A program made the translations under genes and the position numbers. The notes under the pieces were generated by a model. It did no database searches and was not told the DNA's origin. It worked only from the letters and a program-made list of their open reading frames with translations. Below are positions 24,624 to 34,806 of a stretch of DNA of 64,000 nucleotides, in pieces. Origin of the DNA: Hygrophila difformis (lineage: Eukaryota > Streptophyta > Magnoliopsida > Lamiales > Acanthaceae); assembly GCA_030278955.1 (NCBI GenBank), contig JAOANR010000002.1:26522057-26586056 (forward strand), read 5' to 3'. How positions within the stretch are numbered: the stretch's first letter is position 1; every line of letters starts with the position of its first letter.

Positions 24624-24978
24624 TTATGATAGAAAGCATCGACACTGTAGGGTTTCGGTCGAATCCATCCTGAACTTCCATTGCTTCAGCATCATCTCAG
24701 AAATCTCCGTCCCCGTCAAGCCTTTGAGCGCCGAATGAAGGTCCGGGGTTGTCTCCACGAGCTTCTCCATTTTTCTGATCTTCTCCACGGCTAAGGATTC
24801 GTACGCCGCTTTACCAAATTCAACAATCCCCAATTTCAATTCCCTGAAGAGCACATCAAACCGATTCAGGCTAAAATCACTCCACCTTTTTCCAATTCGG
24901 GCAGCATAAGTGGCAGCATCAAGTTCGTCCACAAATTTGGTCTCCGTCAAATGGAGAAGAAAACCATCGTCGGTGGAA
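24624..24978 (-). pseudogene. Captured DUF3475 fragment, copy B (open frame)
   Basis: About 118 codons without a stop: STDDGFLLHLTETKFVDEL, then ARIGKRWSDFSL and a long helix RKMEKLVETTPDLHSAL. Here TTA replaces the TGA found in copies A and C. It aligns to the N-terminal DUF3475 domain of PSI1-like proteins and lacks the DUF668 half. Confidence 0.7.
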
Positions 24979-25492
24979 TTGAGAAAGGCGACACCTTTGG
25001 GTCATATGCCCGACTCACGTGGCAACCTACAACCCGAAGCTTTGACCATTCCAGAGTCTGATTCAGCAATTTTCGCGATTAAGAGATGCCACGTCAGCAA
25101 ATCCAAAATCATTAACGTGTTGTGGACGTATTTGGGCTGGATTAGGAAATGTGTTGGGCCATAAGTGGTCAAAAATTTGGACCGGACGGAATTGAAATCA
25201 AAGTGAAGAAAACGGATGACATAAGTGAAGAATTACCCAATACATTCGTTTTCTTCACTTTTATTTCAATTCCGTCCGGTCCAAATTTTTGACCACTTAT
25301 GGCCCAACACATTTCCTAATCCAGCCCAAATACGTCCATAACACGTTAATGATTTTGGATTTACTGACGTGGCATCTCTTAATCGCGAAAATTGCTGAAT
25401 CAGACTCCGGAATGGTCAAAGCTTCGGGTTGTAGGTTGCCACGTGAGTCAGGCATATGACCCAAAGGTGTCGCCTTTCTCAATTCCACCGAC

Positions 25493-25850
25493 GATGGTTT
25501 TCTTCTCCGTTTGACGGAGACCAAATTTGTGGACGAACTTGATGCTGCCACTTATGCTGCCCGAATTGGAAAAAGGTGGAGTGATTTTAGCCTGAATCGG
25601 TTCGATGTGCTCTACAGGGAATTGAAATTGGGGATTGTTGAATTTGGTAAAGCGGCGTACGAATCCTGAGCCGTGGAGAAGATCAGAAAAATGGAGAAGT
25701 TCGCGGAGACAACCTCGTACCTTCATTCGGCGCTCAAAGGCTTGACGGGGATGGAGATTTCCGAGATGAAGCTGAAGCAATGGAAGTTCAGGATGGATTC
25801 GACCGAAACCCTACAGTGTCGATGCTTTCTATCAGAAAATGGAGACTCAA
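25493..25850 (+). pseudogene. Captured DUF3475 fragment, copy C
   Basis: Plus-strand version of the fragment: KFVDELDAATYAARIGKRW, then LYRELKLGIVEFGKAAYES, then a TGA stop, then AVEKIRKMEKFAETTSYLHS. Non-functional. Confidence 0.7.
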
Positions 25851-26271
25851 TTCCGGCAATGAAAAGTCCCAAATCACTAAATCAGGGAGAAATTTGTGCC
25901 CTATTCCGGTCCAATTGTTCCCACCACGAAGCCCACTTTAGTGCGGTTCTACAGCCGTAGGATGGACGACGAACCAAAGACGACCGCTGCCGTGACCAAA
26001 CACACACCGCCGGGCCATCCACCATCGGCGGATCGGGTCTGGCTGCCGGAGAATCTGAAGACGATGGTGGGCTGAAGCTGAGGAAGAATATGCGGGAAGC
26101 GATGGAGGAGAGATAATTACTTGCTTCCTCTTTTCCTCCCTGATGTTGTTGTGTTTTTCTTTTCGTTTTGAATTTTCATGAAACGAGGAGTTGAGCACTT
26201 CATTGTAGTAGAACAAATCTATAGAATCACAATTGCTGAGAAATTGAAACGTTTTCATGTTTGATTTTCAG

Positions 26272-26563
26272 ATTCTATGCGGCGGAATTGGTACTGGCAT
26301 TGGAATACCTCCACAGTAAAGGAATCGTGCACAGAGATTTGAAGTCTGAAAATATGATGGTTCAAGAGAACGACCACCTGATGTTGGTCGACTTCGATCT
26401 TTCTACAAAACTCGCTCCAAAATCCCCGGGAACGCGCTCGAAATCATCGGAATCGAAGACGGAAATCAAGCGGAAGAAGAAAAACAATTTCTCTCGCCAC
26501 TTCAACCGCCGCCTCGCAGGCATCTCCCCGTGGACTGAGTCCAACGCCGATCCGATTCAATGA
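26272..26563 (+). pseudogene. Captured AGC-type kinase fragment, copy C
   Basis: Begins after the acceptor TTTGATTTTCAG and reads [30 protein letters not shown]. It differs from A and B by one residue (NRR for NRC) near the end, then runs out in the element's own sequence. Confidence 0.85.
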
Positions 26564-26956
26564 GTTGCAACCCCGACTCGTTTGAGAAATCGAACTCGTT
26601 CGGAGGAGTTCCAACTCCAATTGATTGATATTGTATTTTGTTCAAATTCATCCAAGTTTTATGATTTTAGTTTTCTTCAGATTCATGTTTTGTTTTTTTT
26701 TTTTTACCGTGCAGCAAATTGATTGATGGTGTATTTTGTTTGCCTCGAATCTTTGACCCTTCTTGACCATTCCAGAGTCCCATTTGGCAATTTTTGCTAT
26801 TAAGAGATGCCACATCAGCTAATCTAAAATCATTAACGTGCTGTGGATGTATCTGGGCTGAATTAGGAAATGTGTAGGGCCATAAGTGGTCAAAAATTTG
26901 GAGCGGACGAAATTAGAATAAAAGTGAAGAAAACGGATGTATTGGGCAATTCTTCC

Positions 26957-27035
26957 GGCCATAAGTGGTCAAAAATTTGGAGCGGACGAAATTAGAATAA
27001 AAGTGGAGAAAACGGATGTATTGGGCAATTCTTCC
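26957..27035. repeat. Duplicated terminal piece of the gene-capturing element
   Basis: 79 bases from GGCCATAAGTGGTC to CAATTCTTCC repeat the end of copy C in direct orientation. This looks like a terminal tandem duplication or a remnant of an abutting insertion. Confidence 0.7.
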
Positions 27036-27524
27036 ATAAAATACTTCTAGCAAAAACAAGGTCTCTCTACTAATTAAAATATACTAGTACTAATATTTAA
27101 TTTTATACGTACTTATAATTATTATTATTTCATCACATAAAACTTACATGAAATCTGAATAAAGAATACTCCTATGATGTTTCAGTTGTTAAATAATTAA
27201 ATCTGAATCATAAAACTCTAAATTTAAATGGATAAGAACATATAGTTACTTTTTTTTTCCTTATATATTTTACAATAAAAATAGTTAAACTGTCATAATT
27301 TGGTAGCAATATGTGATAATTAAATTACTTACTGTATTTTTTTTTTTTATATCATTTGAATTATTTAACAAACAAACAATTCCTTAGCTGTATTTAACTG
27401 TGATGACTACTTATTTGGATTTATTTTTTTTTAAAAAAAACGAAATCCCATAATGCATTCAATCATGAGGCATTGTAGATATGTATTTAATGTTTTAGTT
27501 CATATATAAAAGAATTAACATATA

Positions 27525-27784
27525 CTACCTCCGTTCTCATTTAAGTGAGACATTTGCATAGTAATTACTATTCATTGAGTAACTTTGATCAATTTTTTTA
27601 ACATAGTTGTATAAGAAAAAACATAGTCAAGTGAGATCTTGTTAGATTCGTCAAATCACGTAGTTTTATAATATCAAATTTTTATAATTTTTACTTATAT
27701 ACAACTTGAGTTATTAACCTTTAAAAATGTGTCTTGGACGGCGTGAAATGCAGGAATGGTGCATTTAAAAGAGAACAGAGGTAG
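27525..27784. mobile_element. Stowaway-like MITE
   Basis: 260 bp with CTACCTCCGTTCTCATTT and AGAACAGAGGTAG ends and TA flanks on both sides. It belongs to the same family as 58342-58600, which lies in the opposite orientation. It sits about 340 bases upstream of the DUF3511 start codon, so it may be part of that promoter region. Confidence 0.8.
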
Positions 27785-28124
27785 TATATATATATATATC
27801 GTCATCAAGTAACACAAAGTACTTAGAATTTAGTAGAATTCCAAGAAGTACAACATATACATATGTTAGATTCCTTTGATCAAGTCACACAAAAGCTGGT
27901 TATTGAAGGATACAGATAGGAATAGAGAGACAAATTTAGGGCAAGGAGTTGTCCTTGGCAGTTGTCATTTGGTCCCCCACCCTGCCTATTTTCTAACACA
28001 CCCCCACCTGCCTATCTCTCTGTCTTAACAAGTTAACAAATAACAACCTCTTCATCTGAAATCTCAACTCAAGACAAACATTTTTGCAAAACCCACAATC
28101 CGTTAGTCCCCCAAAATTTGATCC

Positions 28125-28505
28125 ATGGAGGATTACTACAACAGATCCAAGTCCTACAGTGCTGCTACGGCTACAGCAGCTGCAGGGGGACTGCAAATGG
28201 AGCCTTACAATTATGCAAAGGATTTCAGGTCTCACAGTGTCAGCCATTCCTCTTCTACATATTATTACTATGCAGAAGCCCTTCCCCCTCCCCCTCCCCC
28301 ACTTCCCTGCAGCCTCAACAAGGGCAAGAATAAGGCCTCTAGTTTCTCCTCTTCTTGGAGCTTCAATGATCCTGAGTTTCAGAGGAAGACAAGAGTTGCC
28401 AGTTACAAAGTCTACTCTGTGGAAGGAAGAGTGAAGGGCTCCTTCAGGAGGAGTTTCAGGTGGCTCAAGGATAGCTACACTAGGGTGGTCTATGGTTGGT
28501 GGTAG
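28125..28505 (+). CDS. DUF3511 domain protein
   Basis: A single-exon gene for a 126-aa basic plant protein of unknown function. The N-terminus (MEDYYNRSKSYSAATATAAA) and the middle are low-complexity, with a proline run (ALPPPPPPLP, about residues 51-60). The C-terminal DUF3511 core is clear: DPEFQRKTRVASYKVYSVEG (about 81-100), then VKGSFRRSFRWLKDSYTRVV and the terminal YGWW. Length and architecture match the family (about 90-150 aa). No signal peptide or membrane segment is visible. The start is the first ATG ahead of the conserved MEDY opening. Overlapping frames on the other strand and in the other two frames are shadows. Confidence 0.92.
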   Translation: MEDYYNRSKSYSAATATAAAGGLQMEPYNYAKDFRSHSVSHSSSTYYYYAEALPPPPPPLPCSLNKGKNKASSFSSSWSFNDPEFQRKTRVASYKVYSVEGRVKGSFRRSFRWLKDSYTRVVYGWW

Positions 28506-28529
28506 ACTAATCATCACTCTTTGTCTTCG

Positions 28530-28641
28530 CACTATAAGAATTTTTCATTTTTGCTTCTGCAAAACCTTGGGAGATAACGAGTTTCGATTGCGAATTCCGT
28601 TGCTGACCTCGTTAGTGTCTGAATGAAAAATTCTTGTAGCG
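28530..28641. mobile_element. Tiny CACTA-like MITE in the DUF3511 3' region
   Basis: 112 bp bounded by CACTATAAGAATTTTTCAT and its inverted partner ATGAAAAATTCTTGTAGCG. CACTA(C/T)AAGAA is the end sequence of plant CACTA (En/Spm) elements. It starts 25 bases after the stop codon, so it is probably in the 3' UTR, where the inverted ends would fold into a stem in the transcript. The 3-bp target duplication is unclear. Confidence 0.55.
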
Positions 28642-28907
28642 TCTAGTTGTTGTTCTTTTTATTCCTCTCTCCATAATGTATGATCCCCATGATCCATCCT
28701 TTTCTTTTGTTTTACTACCATTTTCTTGTTTTGTTACCAATATGTTATATTTGTGCTTGGGAAGAAACTATGTGTTTAGCTACCTCTTTATGCACAAGTT
28801 GTTCATAATATATAAATATGGATATATTGGACAGTGATTGAATGCTCAGGTGGATTGTTGAAATGTTATGTAATGTGGTCCATCTATGATTTCTGGTTTA
28901 TTGTTTG

Positions 28908-29162
28908 TATTACAATGTCCCACATCGGTTATATGATCGGATGACATCCTGTTTATATGGACATGAGCGACTCTACCTACCACCAATTGATTTTGGATTG
29001 GAACCCTAGGTCCATCTTTTTTCTAACATGGTATCAGCCAGGTGTTATAATATCCCACATCGGTTATATGTTGGGATGTCAACTATTTATATGGACATTG
29101 ATCACTCTACATACCACCAATTGGTTTTGGGTTGGAACCTTAGGTCCATCTTCTTTCTAACA
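28908..29162 (+). mobile_element. TRIM retrotransposon with a 14-base interior
   Basis: Two direct repeats of about 120 bp (28908-29028 and 29043-29162) share TCCCACATCGGTTATATG and end in TTTCTAACA. Between them lies only TGGTATCAGCCAGG, whose first nine bases match the initiator-tRNA-Met primer-binding site of plant retrotransposons. The flanks are GTTTG on both sides (28903-28907 and 29163-29167), a perfect 5-bp target duplication. No coding capacity and no polypurine tract are present. Confidence 0.8.
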
Positions 29163-29609
29163 GTTTGCTTGGCTGTTGTGAGATGTGAACGAGACAATTA
29201 TGTTCAATTAAAGATGTTTTGACTTAATAAGTCCTACTGTTAACATGAATGCCAACGAGTAAAAATCGAAACGGTCGGATTTTTTTTCTCAATAATTGAC
29301 ACCTAAGTGTTGATAAAAAAGTATGAGTCCAAATTATACAAATTATAAATGGATAAAGGAAAGGAATATGGAGCGAGTTGGAAATCGAATTTTTAAAGTT
29401 GGAAGTCAGGATTTAACCACTAAGCCAAATATAAATTTATATTTTGATTTGATTGAATAAATATTTGAAGATTTATTAGATTTTCGATTGAGATGCATTA
29501 TATTATATGCCTATAAATTTAAGTTAGTCTTTTTTGACTCATGATGTCATGAAGACGTTTTGCTTAGAGATGATTGGAGCCGTGTCACAAAGCAAAAGTT
29601 TAAGTCTAC

Positions 29610-29890
29610 GTTTGGGAAAAGACGCTAATGATTAGCGTTTAGCTTTTAAAATACATACTAAAAATAGCCTAAAATCCTATTTATAGTAAACACTAATTAC
29701 AGTAACCATCAAATTTTAATTTCTAATATCTAAACTCAGAACGCTCCTCCCCCCAGCTTTTAACTTTCCAAACTCCAGACTCTAAACTTTAATTTAAAAT
29801 TGCATTACCAAACACCATTATTCAAATTTAAAACTATTTATTACCATTAATTTCAAACTCCAGACGCTAAACTCTAATTATTTCCCAAAC
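29610..29890. mobile_element. Probable MITE with GTTTGGGAAA ends
   Basis: Inverted ends GTTTGGGAAAAGACGCTAAT...TTTAG and CAGACGCTAAACTCTAATTATTTCCCAAAC enclose AT-rich sequence with further TAGCGTTTAG words. No convincing target duplication was seen. Confidence 0.45.
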
Positions 29891-29937
29891 ATACCCAAAA
29901 ATTTATGCGTTTGAAAGAAACACCAACATTTAATTTA

Positions 29938-30140
29938 TACTTCCTATGTTATTGAATAACTTTAATTAATTTTCATAATATATAAAAAAACATAGTCGTG
30001 TGAGATTTTATTAGATACGTCTAATTACGTAGTTTTAGAATATCATACTTACATACAATTTGAGTTATAAATTTTAAAAATATATCTTGTACTGTGTGAA
30101 ACGCAGGAGTGGAGTACTTATATGAGAAGAGATGAAGTAG
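29938..30140. mobile_element. Degraded Stowaway-like MITE
   Basis: Shares the body of the copies at 27525 and 58342 (ACATAGTCGTGTGAGATTTT, TAATTACGTAGTTTTAGAATATC) and ends in a decayed GAAGAGATGAAGTAG. The ends are no longer well matched. Confidence 0.45.
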
Positions 30141-31919
30141 TTTTAAAAATACTTAGTACTAAATATAACTAAAAATTGTGCAAAAAAAAAAGCTAAAACC
30201 TATAAATATTTATTTCTTTTAATTTCTAAACTCTAAATTTTAAGCACTGAATTCACGAACTTTTAGCTCTTCAAACTCCATCTAAACTCTAGTTTTCAAC
30301 TCTTTTTTTCATCCTTGAGTCCGAACTCTAAACTTTAAAACTTCAACAAAATTCTAAACACTAATTGTTTCCAAAATAATCTCAAGTATTGATCCGGTAT
30401 CAAGTTTATATTTTATTTATTTGTTCAACACATGATTTATGTGATTCATCAACAATGTATTCTTTCATATTATACTAGGAAAAATCCGCTGTTCTACGTA
30501 CAACGTATTTGCACGTACAGCTGCCCATAGCAAAAGAAGAAACAAGTGTAAGTGGATAAAAGTGAGTTAAAGATAACCAATTTATTTGATAGGTGAAAGT
30601 AGCTAATTCCATATTTTTTTGATACGAATGGCTATAGTATAGACCAACTACGGGACAGTTTCTCAGGATCATGGCATGCAAATATGATCAATATTTGTCT
30701 ACCAAATGAGTTTAATGTTATAGTATGGATGAAAGATTGGAACTTATCTAAAGACTGACAGTTTATGAATAAATTATCTTATGAAAGTGTAGTTTGCATA
30801 TCTTTGCATTTTTCTGCTTCGTTTGGAAAAAAGAACAGCAGATGGCGATATCAGAAGGGGGGTACTATATATATGCATCTTTTCAAGAAAGCTCAACTTT
30901 AGGTATATTGAATTCATAAAATTAATCCAACACCAAACACCCTCCAATTCAATCAACATTCCAATATCTTCAACTCATCAAGCAACCACAATAATTCCTC
31001 AAAAACTCAGTTAACTCAAGAACTCCAATCCTCCACTGATAGTCAAGAGTCAACCAACCATCAAGTATATATGTTACCATCACAATTTTCTCAATTAAAG
31101 TTCCAAAAACAAATAACTAACATAATACTTCCCTCAATTCTAATGACTACGAAAGGACTAAGGAATTCCATAAAAATATTCAACTCCTCATTTTAACTTT
31201 TCAAAAACACATACGGATATCTCAACATGCTTGATAAATTCCATATTTTATAAGAAAAGCCGATTCTCCTCCCATTTAATCAATATAACTAATCTTCCAA
31301 CTTTACCTCCGATTCCAAATTCAAGAATCTCAATCTCAATTTCAAGGATTACCAATACACAATAAATCCTAGAACGAATTTAAACAATTCGACAAACCAA
31401 TTCCATCACATAATACCAAATTCTCCATATCCCATCTCCAATGATCACCTACATCCAACAAGTCCCAAGAATTCAAGCAAATTAATTTCATATTAGAACA
31501 CCCAAATTCAACAATTCCTATAAGCTTCAACCTAAATCCAACAATCTCCATATAATTCTAACAAAGAGAAATCAACATGTTCCAAGCTGAAACCCATCTT
31601 GCTTTTGGAATCCGGCTGACACATAACAGAAAACAACACACAGAAAATTTGCTTACATTCTCACTGGCGCACCTCAGTCCACGGGCGCACCTCTATCCAC
31701 CAGTCTCGTCCTGTGGCCGGCAAGTTCGTCGCTAAAAAGCCGAAAATAATTTCCACAACATGGAAAATAAGATCATACAAATGCATCAGATCATCACATA
31801 TCCCAGTTTCCACCTCACATCAAGGGCGACCAGAAATGTTGCAAGTTTTCTGGTAATAAAATTCAAGTAGTAGAAGAAGAAACATTGATACAATTTCAAG
31901 GGACTACAGCCTCTTTTAC
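30141..31919. other. Non-coding stretch, no gene seen
   Basis: AT-rich sequence. From about 30940 to 31560 the plus strand is rich in CAATTC/CCAA words. A short GC-richer block (31660-31735) has two GGCGCACCTC repeats. No gene, RNA or intact element is recognised. Confidence 0.45.
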
Positions 31920-32082
31920 CTCTTGGCATCCTCCAGCTGAAAAAAAGGTTCCTTGCCTGATCACCAGAGATCTTCCCATCTCTATCATTGTCTACTTCAG
32001 AAAATAGTGTTGCATACTTTTGAATGCCAGCACGTGTCATTTTTTGCCATGAATATTGTGGCTGGTCCATTGTTGAATTCCC
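31920..32082 (-). pseudogene. EH-domain (EPS15 homology) gene fragment
   Basis: One exon on the minus strand, bounded by an acceptor (GTGCAG) and a donor (AGAG then GTAAAA). It reads STMDQPQYSWQKM, then YATLFSEVDNDRDGKISG and QARNLFFSWRMPR. The EF-hand loop DNDRDGKISG and the NLFFSW helix identify the first EH domain of a plant AtEH/Pan1-like endocytic protein. The rest of the roughly 1000-aa family is missing, so it is a captured or relic fragment. It lies downstream of, and on the same strand as, the casein kinase fragment. Confidence 0.8.
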
Positions 32083-32940
32083 TGCACCAACTTTGCAAGA
32101 GGTGTTGATCAGAGCAGTATCAGCACACAGCTCATGGGACAAAATGCGTTGAGATATTTCTATAATCGTCAGATTGGAATTTAAAAATTTACAAATTGTG
32201 ATTTTAACGAGAAACATGTTTAGAATGTTTATTCACATTGAGATAGAGTCAGGAATAAAGAAAATCCATGAAAAACAGTTTGGTGCAAAGAGCATAAGTA
32301 CAGCACACTGCTAAATGAACCATTATGACAAGTAGAGAGTGGAAACCTCCCAATTCAAATGAAAGAAGGATAAAAAGAAGATATAGGGGAAGATATGAAA
32401 CATCAAAATTTGAATGTTAATTTATCATGGATGAACACTACATCAACATGTGAATCATATATAGATGACAGTGTACATAATACAATAAAAGCTTTCGACA
32501 TAGCAAATGTGTTAAGATAGGGCCTGAATTAGAGTATATAATACTTCCTTAGAAGAGAGATATAGGGATATTTATAGGAAACTTAAACATTCCTCCTTTT
32601 GCAACTTAACACAGTCACTAACGACCCACCTTACCTCGGAGCAGGCACAACACCATTCTACCTTTTAATACCTCCTGTTCTGTATTTCATCTGCTTTTAT
32701 ACTTCCTTGTATTATTATTGTCTTCTATTTTTCTACTGTCATACACTCATACTAATTTCATTGTTTTTAGCACCAAGAAATTGCAAACCAGAGCACACAT
32801 TTTAATTCCAATCTGGGCAAATAAGATCTCTATACTTCTTAGCACACATTTCACATTTACAACAGGACAGTTGCTTGTTGGTTTTCAATAGCGAAGGGTG
32901 GTACATAATTTGAATGTATATATAAAAGAAATGCCACTTT

Positions 32941-34806
32941 CTACTTACTGATTGAGAGGTAGTCGAAGCTTCGAAGAGGGTCTCCATGGGAATCTTTATT
33001 AGATGTGGCACGAGAAAATGATGATGGCTTGGGTGCCATGCCAGGTGGAATTCGTTGTGCAGTGGATGAACGACTGTTGCTTGACATCAATCGGATAGTG
33101 CGGCCATGAGCATCTCCAGATGAGCTTGGTCTATTGCTTGACAAGGCTGCTTTCTTAGAACTATCATCTCGTGAATTGAGGTCTCTCTCTGAATCCATTC
33201 GCTGCAAATTTTCAGAATACATAAAATAAAATACAATTACAACACAATAATGCAACCAAATCGCCTGTATTTAAACTATCACTGTTATCACACTTTCATC
33301 CCATTAAGCGGTTCATAGAATGTACATCACCTTTCATGGTTGTATACATCCCCCTCCTTTTAAAACTAATTGGGGTGTCCGTGTGTTCTACCTGCCTTAA
33401 TGGGTGTTAGAGTCTGTTTGGACGAACATTTAAGTTCTTCTGCAGCTCATAAGCTGAAATTATAATTCAAAAGTCTAAAGTGTATGGTCAGATTTTTAAA
33501 AGATAAGTGGGCACCCAACTTCTTTAACAGCTATAGCTAGTTTCTTTTGGAAATGTATTGTATCTCTTACCAGCACTTAATACACCTTAAAAAACCTATA
33601 GGAGACTTAATATATACATATAAGTTATGCCAAAAGAGCTCTTGGAGTTCTCCCATACACCTGACCAAAACCATGTGAAGCTTATGTTCCCCATTTTCTC
33701 ATCTATTAATACTATATCCACATTTACTCTAATGCATTCATTTAGTTCAAACTTTGGACACAACTTTGACATACAGCAGAGAGAGCATGAGAAATAGGGA
33801 GGAAAAACAATGAATACCACATCCTTGGATGCATCTTCTACTGTCCTGTTCCTGGAATGCTCAACATGACGACTGGTACCTGAACTATTTCTCCTAGAAA
33901 AGGCTTCAACTGCACCCGAGAATCTCATTCGGAGGTCTTGCCCCACTGGAGAACAAAACCACCAAAATAAGAGGAAAACAAAAATAGAATATTGCTGTGT
34001 AAACTGCAAAAATTTTATCAAGCTTGCAAGTTTACAAAACAATGTATGCATCTGAGCTCATACAACAACAAAGTATTGCTAAATGCTAATATCTTTATAG
34101 AACTGTACTAACTCAGGGTTTTCAATTCATGATAGGGGAGGCTCTCACATCTTTTTTCCTTCTATTTCCTCTATATGCTGAACTACTACTATGACATGGC
34201 TGGTTCAGGTTTTGCTATCCATTTCAAATATCAGATGCATTTATATGCGCATATCAACTATCAAGAATCAATCTCCACAGATCTGTTAGCTTGTCTCTCT
34301 CTCTCACACACACACACACACAGGGGGGAGAGAAACCTGAAGTTCTTCCTGGTCTCTCTCCGGATGTTCCGGTGGCAGCATTGCCACTGGGATTCTGGAA
34401 GTAAGTGCACCCATTTATGCATTATTAATCTATTACACTTTCACAAATTAATAAATGCACACATAAATATTTAAATACAAAAACTAACCTTCGTTCTGGA
34501 TGTTGAACCAACTTGAGGGTATTTCAATACAGTCCAATCAAAAACATAGTCAAATTGCTATCCTGAAAAGCATATTACAGCATTAGACAGATGGAATGCA
34601 AGTTTCTGTAGGAGGAACTTAATGGGATCATGCAACATATTCCAATCAGTACAAATAGCTAATTACACTATTTCATTACCTTCAATGATAAATAAGTCCC
34701 GGAATAGTCTCTTCAAGTAAGAATAATCGGGTTTATCCTCAAATCTTAATGATCGACAGTAGTGAAAATAAGATATGAACTCAGATGGATATGATTTGCA
34801 GAGCAC
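32941..34806 (-). pseudogene. Casein kinase 1-like (CKL) C-terminal half, broken
   Basis: Five minus-strand exons join in frame: 34680-34806, 34489-34562, 34337-34394, 33818-33945 and 32941-33201. The first gives the end of the CK1 catalytic domain ([37 protein letters not shown]). The second gives FDYVFDWTVLKYPQVGS. The rest is the Ser/Arg-rich plant CKL tail, with VGQDLRMRFSGAVEAFSRRN and the ending DPLRSFDYLSIS. The conserved GYQFDY has a TAG in place of the Tyr codon. The ATP-binding lobe and catalytic loop are absent upstream. Splice sites are intact, so this is a genomic copy of the 3' half of a gene. Confidence 0.88.

Larger units (their letters stand above)
23501..25218. mobile_element. 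Gene-capturing element, copy B
   Basis: Direct-orientation relative of copy A. It starts GGAAGAATTGCCCAATACAT but its right end stops at AAAACGGATG, lacking the last 18 or so bases of the terminal repeat. Eight bases (ACATAAGT) separate it from inverted copy C. The kinase translation (23921-24188) is identical to copy A over 92 codons. The DUF3475 frame stays open where A and C have a stop. Confidence 0.75.
25227..26956. mobile_element. Gene-capturing element, copy C (inverted)
   Basis: Reverse-complement copy starting GAAGAATTACCCAATACAT and ending ATGTATTGGGCAATTCTTCC, with both captured fragments now on the plus strand. Shared details (the TGA in the DUF3475 frame, a CTACAGGG variant) make it closer to copy A than to its neighbour B. 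A duplicated terminal piece follows at 26957-27035. Confidence 0.75.

Noticed and set aside
31369..31390. CTAG with a nearby CGAATT/AATTCG stem as a minus-strand Helitron 3' end
   Set aside because: Only two bases separate the stem from CTAG and the stem is AT-rich. Real ends have about 8-12 bases and GC-rich stems.
34303..34322. (CT)n/(CA)n run as a regulatory element
   Set aside because: A plain microsatellite next to the CKL fragment; a similar (CA)n occurs at 55850 in the CUL1 fragment intron.
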